Positions 11,099 through 23,000 of a stretch of 64,000 nt of DNA are shown here, piece after piece. Within the stretch, counting starts at the first letter, position 1; every line of letters starts with the position of its first letter. The notes under the pieces were generated by a model. It worked only from the letters and a program-made list of their open reading frames with translations, did not search any database and was not told the DNA's origin. Source of the stretch: Chalara sp. BL73 (taxonomy: Eukaryota > Ascomycota > Leotiomycetes > Helotiales); assembly GCA_918026815.1 (NCBI GenBank), contig CAKJVC010000014.1:1178001-1242000 (forward strand). Direction: 5' to 3'. The translations under genes were made by a program, and so were the position numbers.

Positions 11099-14000
11099 AT
11101 GTCTGTCAGGGTCCTCCTCCGAGACTATCCCCATCGATCAATCGCCCTAGTAACCTCGACACACGCACTCATATTCAGACATACCCCTTCCACCAGCGAC
11201 TTGATAGCTAATGGAAGCCTCGCTTCCATCTCGCGTACATCGCTAGATGGCTCGTCTGTGCCAAAATGCATGGTCGAATTCTCTAATATCCATGACACCG
11301 ACTTGAGTGATTATCGAACGTTGAGCCCGCTGCCAATCCACGGAACCCTCGGATTAATAACAATCAACAATGATGTGTTTCTATGCGTGGTGGCTGGTGC
11401 AACAAAGGTTGCCCAGGTCCGGCCTGGGGAGACTGTTGAAAGGATATTGGCCGTCGAATTCTTCTGCCTGAACAGCTCCGATTATGATAATACTTTTGGG
11501 GACAACCTCGATCCATATTCCTTGGAAGCGCAGGATAACTATGGATACAATGTCAATCGCAGAGATCCGATTCTAGAGCATCCATGTGTGGAGCTACAAA
11601 AGATGCTAGGCAATGGCAGTTTCTACTTCAGTACGGATTTTGATCTTACAAACAGGTTGCAAGACAGGTGAGTGTACTAAGAATGCTCTGCATACTTTTA
11701 TGCTTACAGATTGTAGACCTACCGAAGCCTCTATGTTGGATATCGATAGTTTAGACGAATCATTCTTATGGAATTCATATATGATCAATCCGCTGGTCAA
11801 ATTCCGACAACGACTCGTAGAGCGTGAAAGGGAGGCATTAGATCACTCCCGAATTCTTACATCTGCCATTCGTGGGTTTGTCCTCACTATCACAATACCT
11901 ACATCTTCTGCGCCTTTGAGCTCCAAGAAAACTGGTCTTCCATCCACACTCACCTTGATATCCCGCTTGTCTTGTCGGAGGGCGGGAACAAGATTCAACA
12001 GCCGTGGCATTGATGATGATGGAAATGTGGCAAACTTTGTGGAATCGGAAACGATATACTGGTGTCCAACTGTCAATGGGTATTCTCAAGGTGAATCTGT
12101 GAATGATAAGCCAGGCGGCATATGTTTTTCATATGCTCAAATTAGAGGATCCGTACCTGTATTCTGGGAGCAAGCTGCTGGATTAATACCTGGTCAGCAG
12201 AAGATAACGATTACGAGATCACAGGAAGGCTCGCAGCCAGCCTTTGACAAGCACTTTGGAGAGTTGGAAGAAAATTATGGTTCTGTGCATATAGTAAATC
12301 TCCTTAGTGAGACTAAACCAGGTGAGGCCGAATTGACCAAGTTATATCGCTATGGTGTCAGACATTCTGCTCTGAATCAGGTAGAAGGGAAAAATTCTCG
12401 AGACCATCAACTTCTTAGAGAGACAGAGTTTGATTTCCACGCCGAAACCAAAGGCCCCAATGGATATGAAGCCGCTAGTATGATTCGAAGACTGATCGAG
12501 CATTCTGCGGATGGTTTTGCGTATTATTTATCTGAGGAGGTTGAGGAGATTCCTGACGATGATGAACGACCCATCCGTAGGACAGTGCCAGTGTTGGAAC
12601 AAGAAGGCGTGTTTCGAACCAACTGTCTTGATTGTTTGGATAGAACAAATCTCATCCAAACGATCATTTCTCAGATGGCCATAGAAGCCTTCCTTGGTCA
12701 TCGAGGAGAACGTGCGGCATCCGACTTTTGGATGAGGCATTCAAGTTTATGGGCAGATAATGGCGATGCGCTTTCGCGCATATATGCTGGAACTGGTGCC
12801 CTCAAATCATCTTTCACAAGACATGGGAAGATGTCTTTTGCAGGAGCCATTGCAGATGCACGTAAAAGTGCTACTCGATTATACATTAATAACTTTGCTG
12901 ACAAAGCTCGCCAAAATACCATAGATATTCTTCTAGGTAGGCTAGTAGGACAGACGCCTGTACACCTGTTTGATCCCATAAGCGATTATGTAACTGCCGA
13001 GCTCAGTAGACGAAGTTCAGAATATCAATCTTCCCAGATAATCAACATGTATGAGCCCTTATCGTTTTCCCTGCTTCATACTAACCATGTTTAAGCTATG
13101 CCGGCACATTCAATTTGAATGGTCGTACAAATGGCATTGAAGAGGATCTATCAACATGGTTATGCCCTGAGGTAGAAGCATCTCAGCAACAACCAGAGAT
13201 CGTGGCCGTTGGTTTTCAAGAAATCGTAGAGCTGAGCCCACAGCAAATAATGAACAGTGATCCAACGCGAAAGCAGATGTGGGAGGTTGCAGTCAAAAAG
13301 ACCTTGAATAGACATGCTCGAGCTGCAGGAAGTGATAAATATGTTCTTTTGCGAAGTGGGCAGCTTGTCGGTGCCGCACTCTGCATTTTTGTCAAACGTT
13401 CTGTCCTTCGCCATATAAAAAATGTTGAAGGAAACGTCAAGAAAACGGGAATGTCTGGCATGGCAGGGAATAAAGGTGCAGTAGCCATACGGATGGAATA
13501 TGCCAACACTCAAATATGCATCGTTACTGCGCATTTAGCTGCTGGGTTTGCAAATTATGAGGAAAGAAACAGAGATTATGCCACCATCCACCACGGCCTG
13601 AGATTTCAACACAAACGCGGAATAGACGATCATGGTAAGATGATCCCTGTCTGTGTCAGTGCGTTGCTAACCATTCTTTAAGATACTGTGATATGGCTTG
13701 GCGACTTCAACTATCGCATCGGTCTTGGGTCAGAGAAGGTTAAGAAGCTAATACAAATGGGAGATCTTGAGGCTTTGTATGAAAACGATCAGGTTTATCG
13801 TCCCTCCAAATCAAAAATTGATTCGTGACTAACCTTTCTAAGCTCAATCTACAAATGGTGGCGGGACTCACTTTCCCATATTATTCTGAATCCAGAATCA
13901 CCTTCAATCCGACTTATAAGTTTGATCTAGGGAATGATAACTATGATACTTCGTAAGTATACACACATGTTATTGGCATTCGGGTGAGGTACTCACAACT

Positions 14001-15131
14001 TTCAGTGACAAAGCACGAATACCGGCATGGACAGATAGAATTCTTCGCAAAGGGCAAAATATTCGACAAATTAATTATAACTCGGCTCCACTACGTTTCT
14101 CAGATCATCGCCCAGTATACGCAACCTTTCAATGCACTGTGACTATTGTCGACGAGGTAATTCGTGAGGCATTGAGTCGCGAACTTTATGAAAGACGACG
14201 CATGGACGTTGGATCAACTACAGCGAACACAGGCGGTGATGATACGGATGACGAAGACTTGATCGGCTATGATTCTGTCGAACCTGGCTTGCCACCTGCA
14301 AGCTCAGACAAGAAGAAATGGTGGCTCGAGAATGGCAAATTCGCAAGGTCAGATGTTCGGCCTGACCAAAAGAATGCCGTACCAAATCCGAAGCGGCCGT
14401 CAAACCCATACACATACAGCGACGAACCAGATTGGGTCACCGTTCCTCGAAATCCGGCTCGCAATCTATCTTCTAAATCTTCCGCTTCTCCGCTTCGGCA
14501 ACCTCCCTCTCGTAGTAACACAAATGGTGTCACTAGGAAGCTTCCGCCACCTTACAATCCCGCAGGCATAGCGCCACTAAACAAGAAACTTTCTCAAGCA
14601 TCGATACATAGTACACCTCCAACTTCCACCAACCCTGTTTTGCCGCCTCCATCTCTAACATCAAGCAACGAGCGCCGTCTCTCAACCTCCACCACCAGCT
14701 CACACTCCAAACGACCTCCACCTCCAGTGGCAAAAAAGCCTGTCCACTTGAGCAATCCTAACACCCCAGCACTCACATCTTCGCCAACTCTCTCAGCAAT
14801 TTCAGTGGCCTCTACCTCCAGAGCAGCAGCTCCCAATTCGCCTCCGAACAAACGAATACCTGCGGCAGATCATCCAGGCTTCTCACTACCTCCCAGACGA
14901 GCGACAGGCACGCCACCCGTAACAACCCGAACGAATGTAGAGGCAAGGAAGGCCGTCGCTACACCTCCTCCACCTCCTCAGCCCCGACGGTCCGCGACGG
15001 CCAAGGCTGGGGTTTCTGCGAACGACGAAGGCCCTAGACCCGGTCTCCCACCTCGTCCTCCGAGGAATCTGTTGGATGAAAATGATGGAGCGTCAAATGG
15101 GGGCAGTTGGGAGCCTTTGAGGCCAACATGA
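11099..15131 (+). CDS. Synaptojanin-type SAC and inositol-polyphosphate 5-phosphatase
   Basis: Six exons: 11099-11667, 11717-13048, 13096-13634, 13683-13792, 13843-13952, 14006-15131. Introns are 47-53 nt with clear TACTAAG/CTAAC branches; all phases agree. The product is 1261 residues. The N-terminal SAC domain (about 1-630) carries the CX5R motif CLDCLDRT (Cys493, Arg499). The 5-phosphatase domain starts at YAGTFNLNGR (about 635) and has both catalytic signatures, IWLGDFNYR (817-825) and RIPAWTDRIL (891-900), plus FSDHRPV. The tail (about 935-1261) is rich in Pro, Ser and Thr with many PPP runs, as in yeast Inp52/Inp53. The enzyme removes phosphates from PI(4,5)P2 and monophosphoinositides at the plasma membrane and endosomes and acts in endocytosis. 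It corresponds to yeast INP51/52/53; which of the three cannot be told, so no symbol is given. Confidence 0.96.
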
Positions 15132-16068
15132 TGTAGCTTGCTTATAAGCAATCTAAGAACAGGGATTTGAAAAGCAGGTACCGCAAAGCTTGCATTCCAA
15201 GTATTATAAGAAAATGGGATCGGCACCGCAAAAGCGGGCTTCTTTCAAAAAAAAAAAGCGATCAGGCGTCAAGGAAAAGGAATGAGCTTTAGGGCGCGTT
15301 GAAATAAAAATAGATAGACCTGGTCAATGGCACATGCGCAAATTAAAATTGCGAAAACACCGAGCCACCTTACAATCTAATATACTCGCCGGGCCTCATT
15401 CCGCCCAAGACATGACCGTTCCCTACCATACAGCTACCCAAGGTATCAAAACAATCTCGTCGACCGGGCTAATCCAAAGTAGCCTCGCCAACCCCCAAGC
15501 CCAAAATAATCGAGCCTCAAGCTCAGGTCTCAGTGAGATCGATGCGCTCTTGGGCCTCCTGTCTTGGTTAATGCACCCATGAAGGACTTACAATAGAAGA
15601 GAGTCAGGAGCGAGCTACCTTGACGAAATTGCTTTATCGGCCATATATTAGGGTTTCCTGGCAGAGAGCCGTGGAATTTTCTTCTGTTCTTCGTGTGAGG
15701 CTTATCCTTCAGCGGCCGTTCCGGGCGCCTGAGTGTGATTCTGATTTCTTGGCAGGGTGGGAAAGGGAAAGGGGAAAGGGGTTCGCTTAATCAGTCCAAT
15801 CGCTTCAAACATTCCAAAGTGACGCTATGTAGCATGTTCTGAATCTCTCTTTATTCAGCAGTTACTATATGCCTTGATTCACATAGTGAAACCCCTCATA
15901 CATTCTTCGTCTTTACCAAGAACCCATCATAGCCAAGCTCCCTTCTTGTGTATCATTATTTGTGCGTACTTAAGCAATAACATCAACAGACTAGCTGGAT
16001 GGCCTCGAGGCTCTGTATCTCATTCCCTTTCAAAACATCCTACAAATGAACCACAGTTTGCCAAAATA
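15132..16068. other. Convergent intergenic region
   Basis: The 3' ends of the phosphatase (plus) and tyrosinase (minus) genes face each other. A poly-A run lies at 15249-15258. An 82-codon ATG frame at 15334-15582 has no recognisable features and no neighbours that support it. Confidence 0.55.
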
Positions 16069-18412
16069 TTATTTTCGTGAAATATTTACATGATTGACTA
16101 TCTCACCCCAGATCGGGAGCTCATACTTATTATTTGGCTCTCTGACCAGAGCGCTAACAATCGATACATTTAAGCTTGGCACCATGTCTCTGAGTACTTC
16201 TGTGCTATTCTGAAGAAGACTAAGTTAGCAGATACTCTAAGAGAATACCCTGGAATGAGAAATAATACGGAAGTTTTCGAAAAAATATTAACTCACAAGA
16301 TAAGCCACTCTCGTATAGAAATTCGAAGCCAGGAATGGCAAAACATCTTCTGGTCCAAGACTTGACAATTCTTTATTTTCAACCTTATCAAGTAAAGCCT
16401 CCGTGAGAGGAAGTGTAGCCGATACTGAAAATTCCTCGCAGTCCGTGCAATTTGATGTTGAGCTCGAAGAAGACTTGTGGAAGATGTAATGTGATGAGAT
16501 ATGATTAGGCTCGAAGGACCTAGCATTTATCAATTGAGTACTCATTCAATCTAGTAAGAGAATATACCACGACGACGACTTAGCATTGAAGCCACCAAGG
16601 AAGACATGAATGAAGAATGGAACACCAAGGGCATGCTTTTTAACAATAACGTTAATAATCCATTCCCGGTAAGTATTTGTAGGATATAGGCTGGCTCTTG
16701 AAACCACCATGCGTCGTCTAACGAGACCTTGGCTCCTACTAGAACTGCTGTATAATCTGTTGATGGCTGCCGTCACTCGTTGTCTCGATTTCCCGATTGT
16801 CTCAGGGTATGAATACCCAAACGTCTGGATATCACGAACACCATCTGATGTCCAAAATTTGCCATTGGCATCGTAGAAGGGTGTGAGAGGTGTTGAACTG
16901 GTTTGTTCTTGCCCAACAGAATTTGTGTATGTAGTTTGAACAGCACGCTGAGGCATAACATAACCTGACTAGTGTCAGCATTGAACATTTGCAAGCGCAC
17001 AAACAGGCATATACTGGTCGGATTAAGGATCTGCCACATAGCGAAACATCTGTCAAGCATAGCGTGATGTAAAAAGAATATCGGATCAAAAGCCGAATAA
17101 TCAACATAGCTCATATGACCGCCAAATCCAAGGATTCCGTGAACCTGATCATGTAGCGCCTCGAGTGAGTCCAGACCGTTTGGGTTCGGATTTGGAATCC
17201 AGGCTTGATTGCTGAATGTTGTGTAGTTATGGTCTCTGGAGAATAAATTATAGAGTCGAGTGCGGAATGAGCGAGAGCCAACCGGGTCCTTCAGAATCTG
17301 TTCAACAAGGTTATTCTGCGATGTGGCCGAGGAAGAGTCTTGATTAGTTGGATATCGTAGTGTCCTATCCCATATGGAAAACTATCACCTGATTAGTTTT
17401 TGTTATAATTATCACGAGTTTCACCGATGCAAAAGGAATTAAGCAGTAAGTAGTGGATGATCAGAAGAGTGGTGATATGTGGTTTTTTATGATCAATCGG
17501 GTATCAATAGTCATTCGCACTCCAGCGACCAAACAATGATGGAAAGAGCTTGTGAGAGAAAGCTTACAGGATGATTTGGCAACTGTATAGGGTCCAGCGG
17601 CTCGAATTGATACGCGAACAGAGGATTTGCTATTAGTTGTCGTCCGTTGGGGCCGTCTACTTCAACAGCCTCGGAGCCACCAACGCTGAATGGGAGGACA
17701 GGCTGTCCTGCGGGCGGTGAAGCCGCCCAGTCCCAGTATGGTATTCGAAAGTTACGAGCTGCGAGCACGTACTTGTTACGTATTACTCCTGCAGGGTACC
17801 ATGATGCAATCTGCTGGGCTAGGTTGTAAAGAACTTGTTCATAAAGTGCGAGATACGGTCGGTGCCAAGTTAGAAAAAGGATCGAGGTATGGGTACAATA
17901 TCCAGAATTTTCATTGCCCTTTGTAGGTAGAACACCATTAAATGGCTGGTATGGACGGCCGTGAATACCTTTGTAAAACTATTAAAACCATATCTGCCGC
18001 ACCTCAAGATTACCAACCAGCTATTTGATACCAGCTCAGCGTTTCATTCTGATTCGTGTACTGCAAAAGGTCTAAGGCCAAGATGTAGAGCGTCCATGTA
18101 GTGGTATCCTTTTCCAAATCGCGAATTTCTTGCCGCACGCTCGAGCCATCTGGCCATATTCCTGTATGAACGCCTGTGACGGGATAGAAGGGTGCATTCT
18201 GGCGTTTCTTCTGCAAGAGTTAAAAGTCAGGAGGCTGCAATAAGAAGGGATGGCCGTGCTAGTATTGGACCAAATGTTAAAGACGCTGTTGCGTGGTTGC
18301 GCTTGCTTACCAAAATTGCTACCTTCATGGAAGGGCTATAGTTATATGACGCAGCCGTCGCAAATACTGCATATGAAACCAAAATACCGAGTAGAGAGAA
18401 TGAAAAGAGCAT
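16069..18412 (-). CDS. Tyrosinase with signal peptide and C-terminal domain
   Basis: Seven exons: 18412-18311, 18210-18018, 17968-17568, 17381-17015, 16964-16568, 16519-16297, 16209-16069; introns 100, 49, 186, 50, 48 and 87 nt. The product is 607 residues. It opens with a hydrophobic signal-like segment (about 1-21). CuA ligands: His101 in AGIHGRPY, His125 in CTHTS and His134 in TWHRPY; Cys123-x-His125 is the thioether pair of type-3 copper enzymes. CuB: His309 and His313 in LHDQVHG, and the HH pair at 337-338 in FFLHHAMLDR. A REWIINV...FFIHVFLGG segment follows, with the ending YELPIWGE typical of the fungal tyrosinase C-terminal domain. The enzyme oxidises monophenols and diphenols to quinones (melanin or secondary metabolism). 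Donor GTTGGT of intron 2 is non-consensus, but it is the only junction that restores AGIHGRPY. The middle of exon 5 (LVRRRMVVSRASLYP) is atypical. Confidence 0.93.
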
Positions 18413-19187
18413 GATGACAAGAATTCAGATTTATAATCACTTCAAATCAGTATGATACTGCGATGGAAATCAAAATTGAAAACGTCAGAGTCGAAAAAGA
18501 GAAAGGACAAGAAGTAGAGAAGAGATGATGTGGTTAAAAGCTTAAGATTGGTAACAAACAGAGACAGAAGTTGAGGCAGGTGTGGCCCCGGCAGGTACAG
18601 GTACCACTATTGAAGCAAGAGCGTCACCAGTGAGAGATGCGTCCACTAACATACACTATCTGCTAGTCCATAGAGATTTGGAAACAACAGCCAATAATTA
18701 ACAAAGTGGATGAATGGTAGGTATAGTGCGTTGAACGATAAAAATCATGGGGCGAGATATCTTCGTTGGATGTAATCTCATGCCGTTCATTCATTCAAAT
18801 TGCGACCAACCTTTGGCAGGTACAGGTGCAGATGCGGGTATAGAAACTTTGTTCATTTTGTGTCTCGCGGAAGAGTAAATGAGCCTGTTGCACAATCCCA
18901 CCACTTTTTCTAAACTTGAAAAAGTGTTACACAGTCGGGATGGCCGAGATACTGTGTAATCGTGAGAGCTTGGTGAACCGAGGAACCTGCAGGCGCCCGA
19001 CCCTACCCAAGGATGATGCTATACGACCAAACTCCAAGAGAGCGATACTCAGGAAGGCATACAAAACTAACATCCAATACGAGATCACAATACGGTAGAT
19101 AGGACAGAAGTGACAAATGTGGCAAATGCACACTGCAAGACATGAAGATGTATACCAAAATCTAAAAGCTATTGGCCCTTTTTTGGT
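18413..19187. other. Intergenic; tyrosinase promoter region
   Basis: No coding frame is supported. It holds a 13-base direct repeat (18590-18602 and 18815-18827) and lies upstream of the tyrosinase ATG and downstream of the Cys-rich membrane protein. Confidence 0.55.
18590..18827. repeat. 13-base direct repeat upstream of tyrosinase
   Basis: GGCAGGTACAGGT occurs at 18590-18602 and again at 18815-18827, 225 bases apart, both about 180-415 bases before the tyrosinase ATG. It could be a paired regulator site or chance. Confidence 0.4.
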
Positions 19188-20074
19188 TCAATCCCTGGCC
19201 GTCATTTCAATCCCTAGGGAGTCATCTAAGGTATGCTCATATCGCCTGCTAAACCGACTATGCAGAATGGTCTGCGGTAATGGTTGCATGCTCCTCTTCC
19301 ACATCCTATATGCAAACCAAGTCCCAAGAATGGCGGCAACACCAGCAACAGTCCCAAGTACGATTGCTGCAATACCTTCACGGCCTATGGCTGGCTTCTC
19401 CTTATCATTCGGGCTCGAGCCAAGGTTCGTAGTCGAGAAGATAAAGTTCGTTATTGAAGGTGCCCGGCTCGAGGATGTGGTATTACTCGCATATTTTAGG
19501 TAGTCAGGGAGGACGAATGCAGTACCACTTAGATTTACAGAAGCAGAGCTTGTCAATATGGAGTCTATGTCCGCTATTTCTGAGCAAGAATCCATCAGCC
19601 TTGGGAGCATTCTCATTTGCATTCTCATTTCATTCTCAACGTTAATATCCATGACTTACCGCTCTTAGGTGTTTGCCTTAGAGTAGCTTCACTGGTGGAT
19701 GAGGTGCTGGTCGTCGTTGTGAGCGGTGTGCCAGCTGACGAACAATATGCCGCCAACAAATTCGACGCGGATTGGACATCTAAATTTCAGTTGCTATTGT
19801 GGCATTCTAAGCTTGCACGAGAAGCTACTGATGATATCCAACTTGCAGAATTGGCAGAATGGTAACAAACACAACTTCCAAGCTGTGCTGCCGCGGTTTT
19901 GCTTGAACAATGCCCCGTAACTTGAGCGTGAAAAGCAGATTGAACAATTGTGCTTATACAGAGATCGATCTCTGAATAAGGTCCAGCCTTAGTGACATGA
20001 GTGGTCTGGCAAACTGTAAGGCTGAGCCAGAGAAGGAGAAGGATGAAGGAATAGCTCCAGTACTCAAACTCCAT
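19188..20074 (-). CDS. Cys-rich single-pass membrane protein; in-frame TGA unresolved
   Basis: ATG at 20074, a signal peptide (MEFEYWSYSFILLLLWLSL...), then a Cys-rich ectodomain with C-x17-C-x12-CVC spacing and a later YC. A Ser/Thr-rich stalk follows, then a transmembrane segment (GIAAIVLGTVAGVAAILGTW) and a basic cytoplasmic tail. The last intron is clear: 19659-19580, 80 nt, GTAAGT donor, phase 1. Between 20074 and 19660 the frame is continuous except for one TGA at 19789-19787. Either it is a nonsense change (269 codons including the final stop if read through), or an intron ending TTTAG at 19780 removes it. Such an intron would have donor GTTGGA at 19842 (63 nt, 247 residues) or GTGCAA at 19818 (39 nt). 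The Cys pattern recalls small fungal secreted or GPI/TM cysteine-rich families, possibly a wall or adhesion sensor. Function unknown. Confidence 0.62.
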
Positions 20075-23000
20075 TCTAAAGGTTGTTTCCGCAAGAAGAT
20101 TGCAAGCAGCAAAATACGACCAAGAAGGTCAAAGTATGAAGATTCGAATCGCAAGGTGCGAGGCGGCGAGAAAAGAACGGCACTGCATTCAGGCCATTCT
20201 CTCATATTCTGTTCTGCCTTGGGAGGGCTTTCGCAGTGGCTGATTGAATGGCTTCATTGCATCGAGGCTTTCTACGTTGGAAATCGAATCACAGTTCGGT
20301 GTCTGTTTCTATGGCTTCAGGGCTTGCAGAATGCTGCAACCATCCATCAGCTTCTTGGAACGTAAAGAAATTTGCCCACATCTAAAAGTGAGTTATAAAA
20401 GAAAAACTTGCTACAAAGCTAATTAAGTGTGACCTCACACTCACTAAGGAAAACTTATTGATATTATTCTTAATGAGACGCCTGTGGGTCAAGAAGACTA
20501 ACTAGAGAACCTATTGTCTTGGTTTTGCCGCTACCACAATTTCCGAACGAGTCTAAGTCCTGCTTCGACTATATCGATAGCCAGTCGGAAAAGAAAAGTG
20601 CATGATCGGTCGGATTTGATAAACTCCAGGCATCGCTGTCGCTGTATGCTATGAATGCTTAAGTACAAAGAAGTTTTTGAATAGACCTAGCCGATGTAAA
20701 TTCGTAATCTAAGCCAACGCAAAATGTTCCTAGCGAACCAACAGCGGGCGCCGACGGCGAGAATATCTGAAATATTGAGACTGGTGCTACATATCCTAAC
20801 CTGATTGGAAAGACATATCGCTGTAACATAACTGAGTAATGTTTTATGTCTTTACATTTCTAGCAAGAACGTCTTGACACCCACATAAGCATGAATAACC
20901 AATGATACTGTTAAGGACTTCTCAGATGTTACTCAATAGCATACTTGGAAAGATTTGGAAAAAGCGGACTATGGGAAGGATGCTATGTATTGGCTAGTTA
21001 AATAAAAAGCCGCAAGCTAGTTCCTCTTGCGATCCTTCAAGGCGAGTGAATCGCAGAGAAAGTATGCACCACGAAGCTGCTCACGATAATAATCCACACC
21101 TTGCCGCAGTATTCTATGTTGAAAATGCCAGGAGCATGTAGCACAATTGGCACCAACTACTGACCACCTCGTTCGTGGTTCTCATGCAACAGTCTTCGAA
21201 CTCATGACGAGGTGCAAGGGGCCACTGACTTGGGAAGCAACTGGCATACTGAACACATGGAGAAAGGCAAGCTCGCAGAAGGCACGACCCTCGTATCTGG
21301 CACTTGATGAGCCAGAGGATGGCGACGCGTGCAGTTACGATCCCAATACTGCCACATTATTGAACCACTCACTCGAGGAGTATCTATTGATGTGAGCTTG
21401 GTACGAGCGAAAGGTCCGAACCTAAGCCAACTCGATTTCTCATATACCGCTTGAAAGAGGATGCTAGAACAGCACACGATCTATGGAACTGCGGAGATAA
21501 CCCCCTTCACACCAAACACCACCAAGCAATTGTGTCGAACTCGAGATATATTCTCTATTATGGGCTGCGAGCACGGCGTTGTGAATGGACTTCATCAGCA
21601 GTGCTAATCTGCACTGGGCCTCGAAAACAGTATTCCTAGGCCTTGTAGGAGCCTTCCAAAGCCATAACTACAACCGTATCATCGAAAGGTGCGAGATATG
21701 CTTGAGCCATTCCGATGTCAGAAGGCCTCTGTCATGGCATTGTGCTCGATTCCATGTTGAGGTGGGAGTCGAACTCGACCTTTCGTTGTAGTATTGCGAT
21801 GGCGTTATTCTCGAAGAGATGTATGAGTGCGATGAGGCAAATCAGCGGACCTTTCCGATATTCGAGAACAGGAAGTAAGATGAAGTAGAGATCCTCAGAG
21901 TCTTGCTAATTGATCTAATGTGTTTGATCTATTGCTAATTAGTAAAGAACTCTTCGCTTCTTCTTGCATATCAGTTGTTGTATCCCATCTACTATTGGCA
22001 TTAGGGTTGCAATACCCTCCTTTTTCTTCTGAGTTCTTCTAGTCCTTCGAGATGGCCTGGAGAGTACACTCGCATTATTAATGGGCATTTTGATAAAGCT
22101 GGGGAAGGATACGGCTTGATGCCCGTGTAGTAACATCCAATCAAGCCTAGTCTTAGGTGTACGGTACATAGATACAGCCGAGCGATTGTATTTGAAAGGA
22201 TGGTGTCTCAAGTCACTAATTTAACGATGTAAAAGTTCAATCCAAGTTTCGAAATAAGCCTCAATTTTAGTGCTATGGAAGGAGCATTTAAGGCTCCTGG
22301 ACTTCCTGAATCCCTCACTGCCCCAGCTTTGGCCTCACCTGGTCCTACAGGAGCACGTTTATCCAGAACCCTTTTGGGCATGGCCTAAGGAGACCCGCGA
22401 GACTTTCGTCGGACTGTGACACTGGAAAATCGTGCCAGAACAAGGTAACCAAGAATGATGCTTCCATAGAGAGCTGAGCATTCGAGAAAGTATTTCTTAT
22501 TTCATCATAAGCTCCGTTTGACAAAACATCGCAATGCCTGCTGTCCGACATGATGTGTATTCAAGGGGACAGCGTCTCGCTGAACGGAGAAGCCGAACTA
22601 GTCCTTGAATGTGCCTTCTGCCTACGACTCCTCCCACCACTACCATTTGAGGGACCTTTCAAGGTCAGAAATTTTCTGTCGCGCATTGGTTGAGTATCCC
22701 CCCTTGAGTTATGGGTGTGGTTGATAGCTGCTATAGTGAACAAGCTATTGAGACATGTGCCCTTGAGCCCATTCTTGCTTTACCCACCGGGAGAGGAGCC
22801 GGTCAATAAGATCACTCGAATCTTCAAACGAGGCCGTCTGTACTACGTAAGTAGCATTGTAACTATGCAACACCGACTAGAGAAACGTGATGAAATGCAT
22901 GCATATCAAAGGCGTGTACATAAGGGGTGTCACATCGCATTCGTCCATACTAAATAGGCACAAGACTGGTAAATGAGCAAGTAAAAGTTGACGTTTCTAC

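Noticed and set aside
18935..19005. tRNA-like stretch with GGATGGCCGAG and later GGAACC
   Set aside because: The acceptor stem does not pair and no proper T-loop (GGTTCRANYCC) is present.
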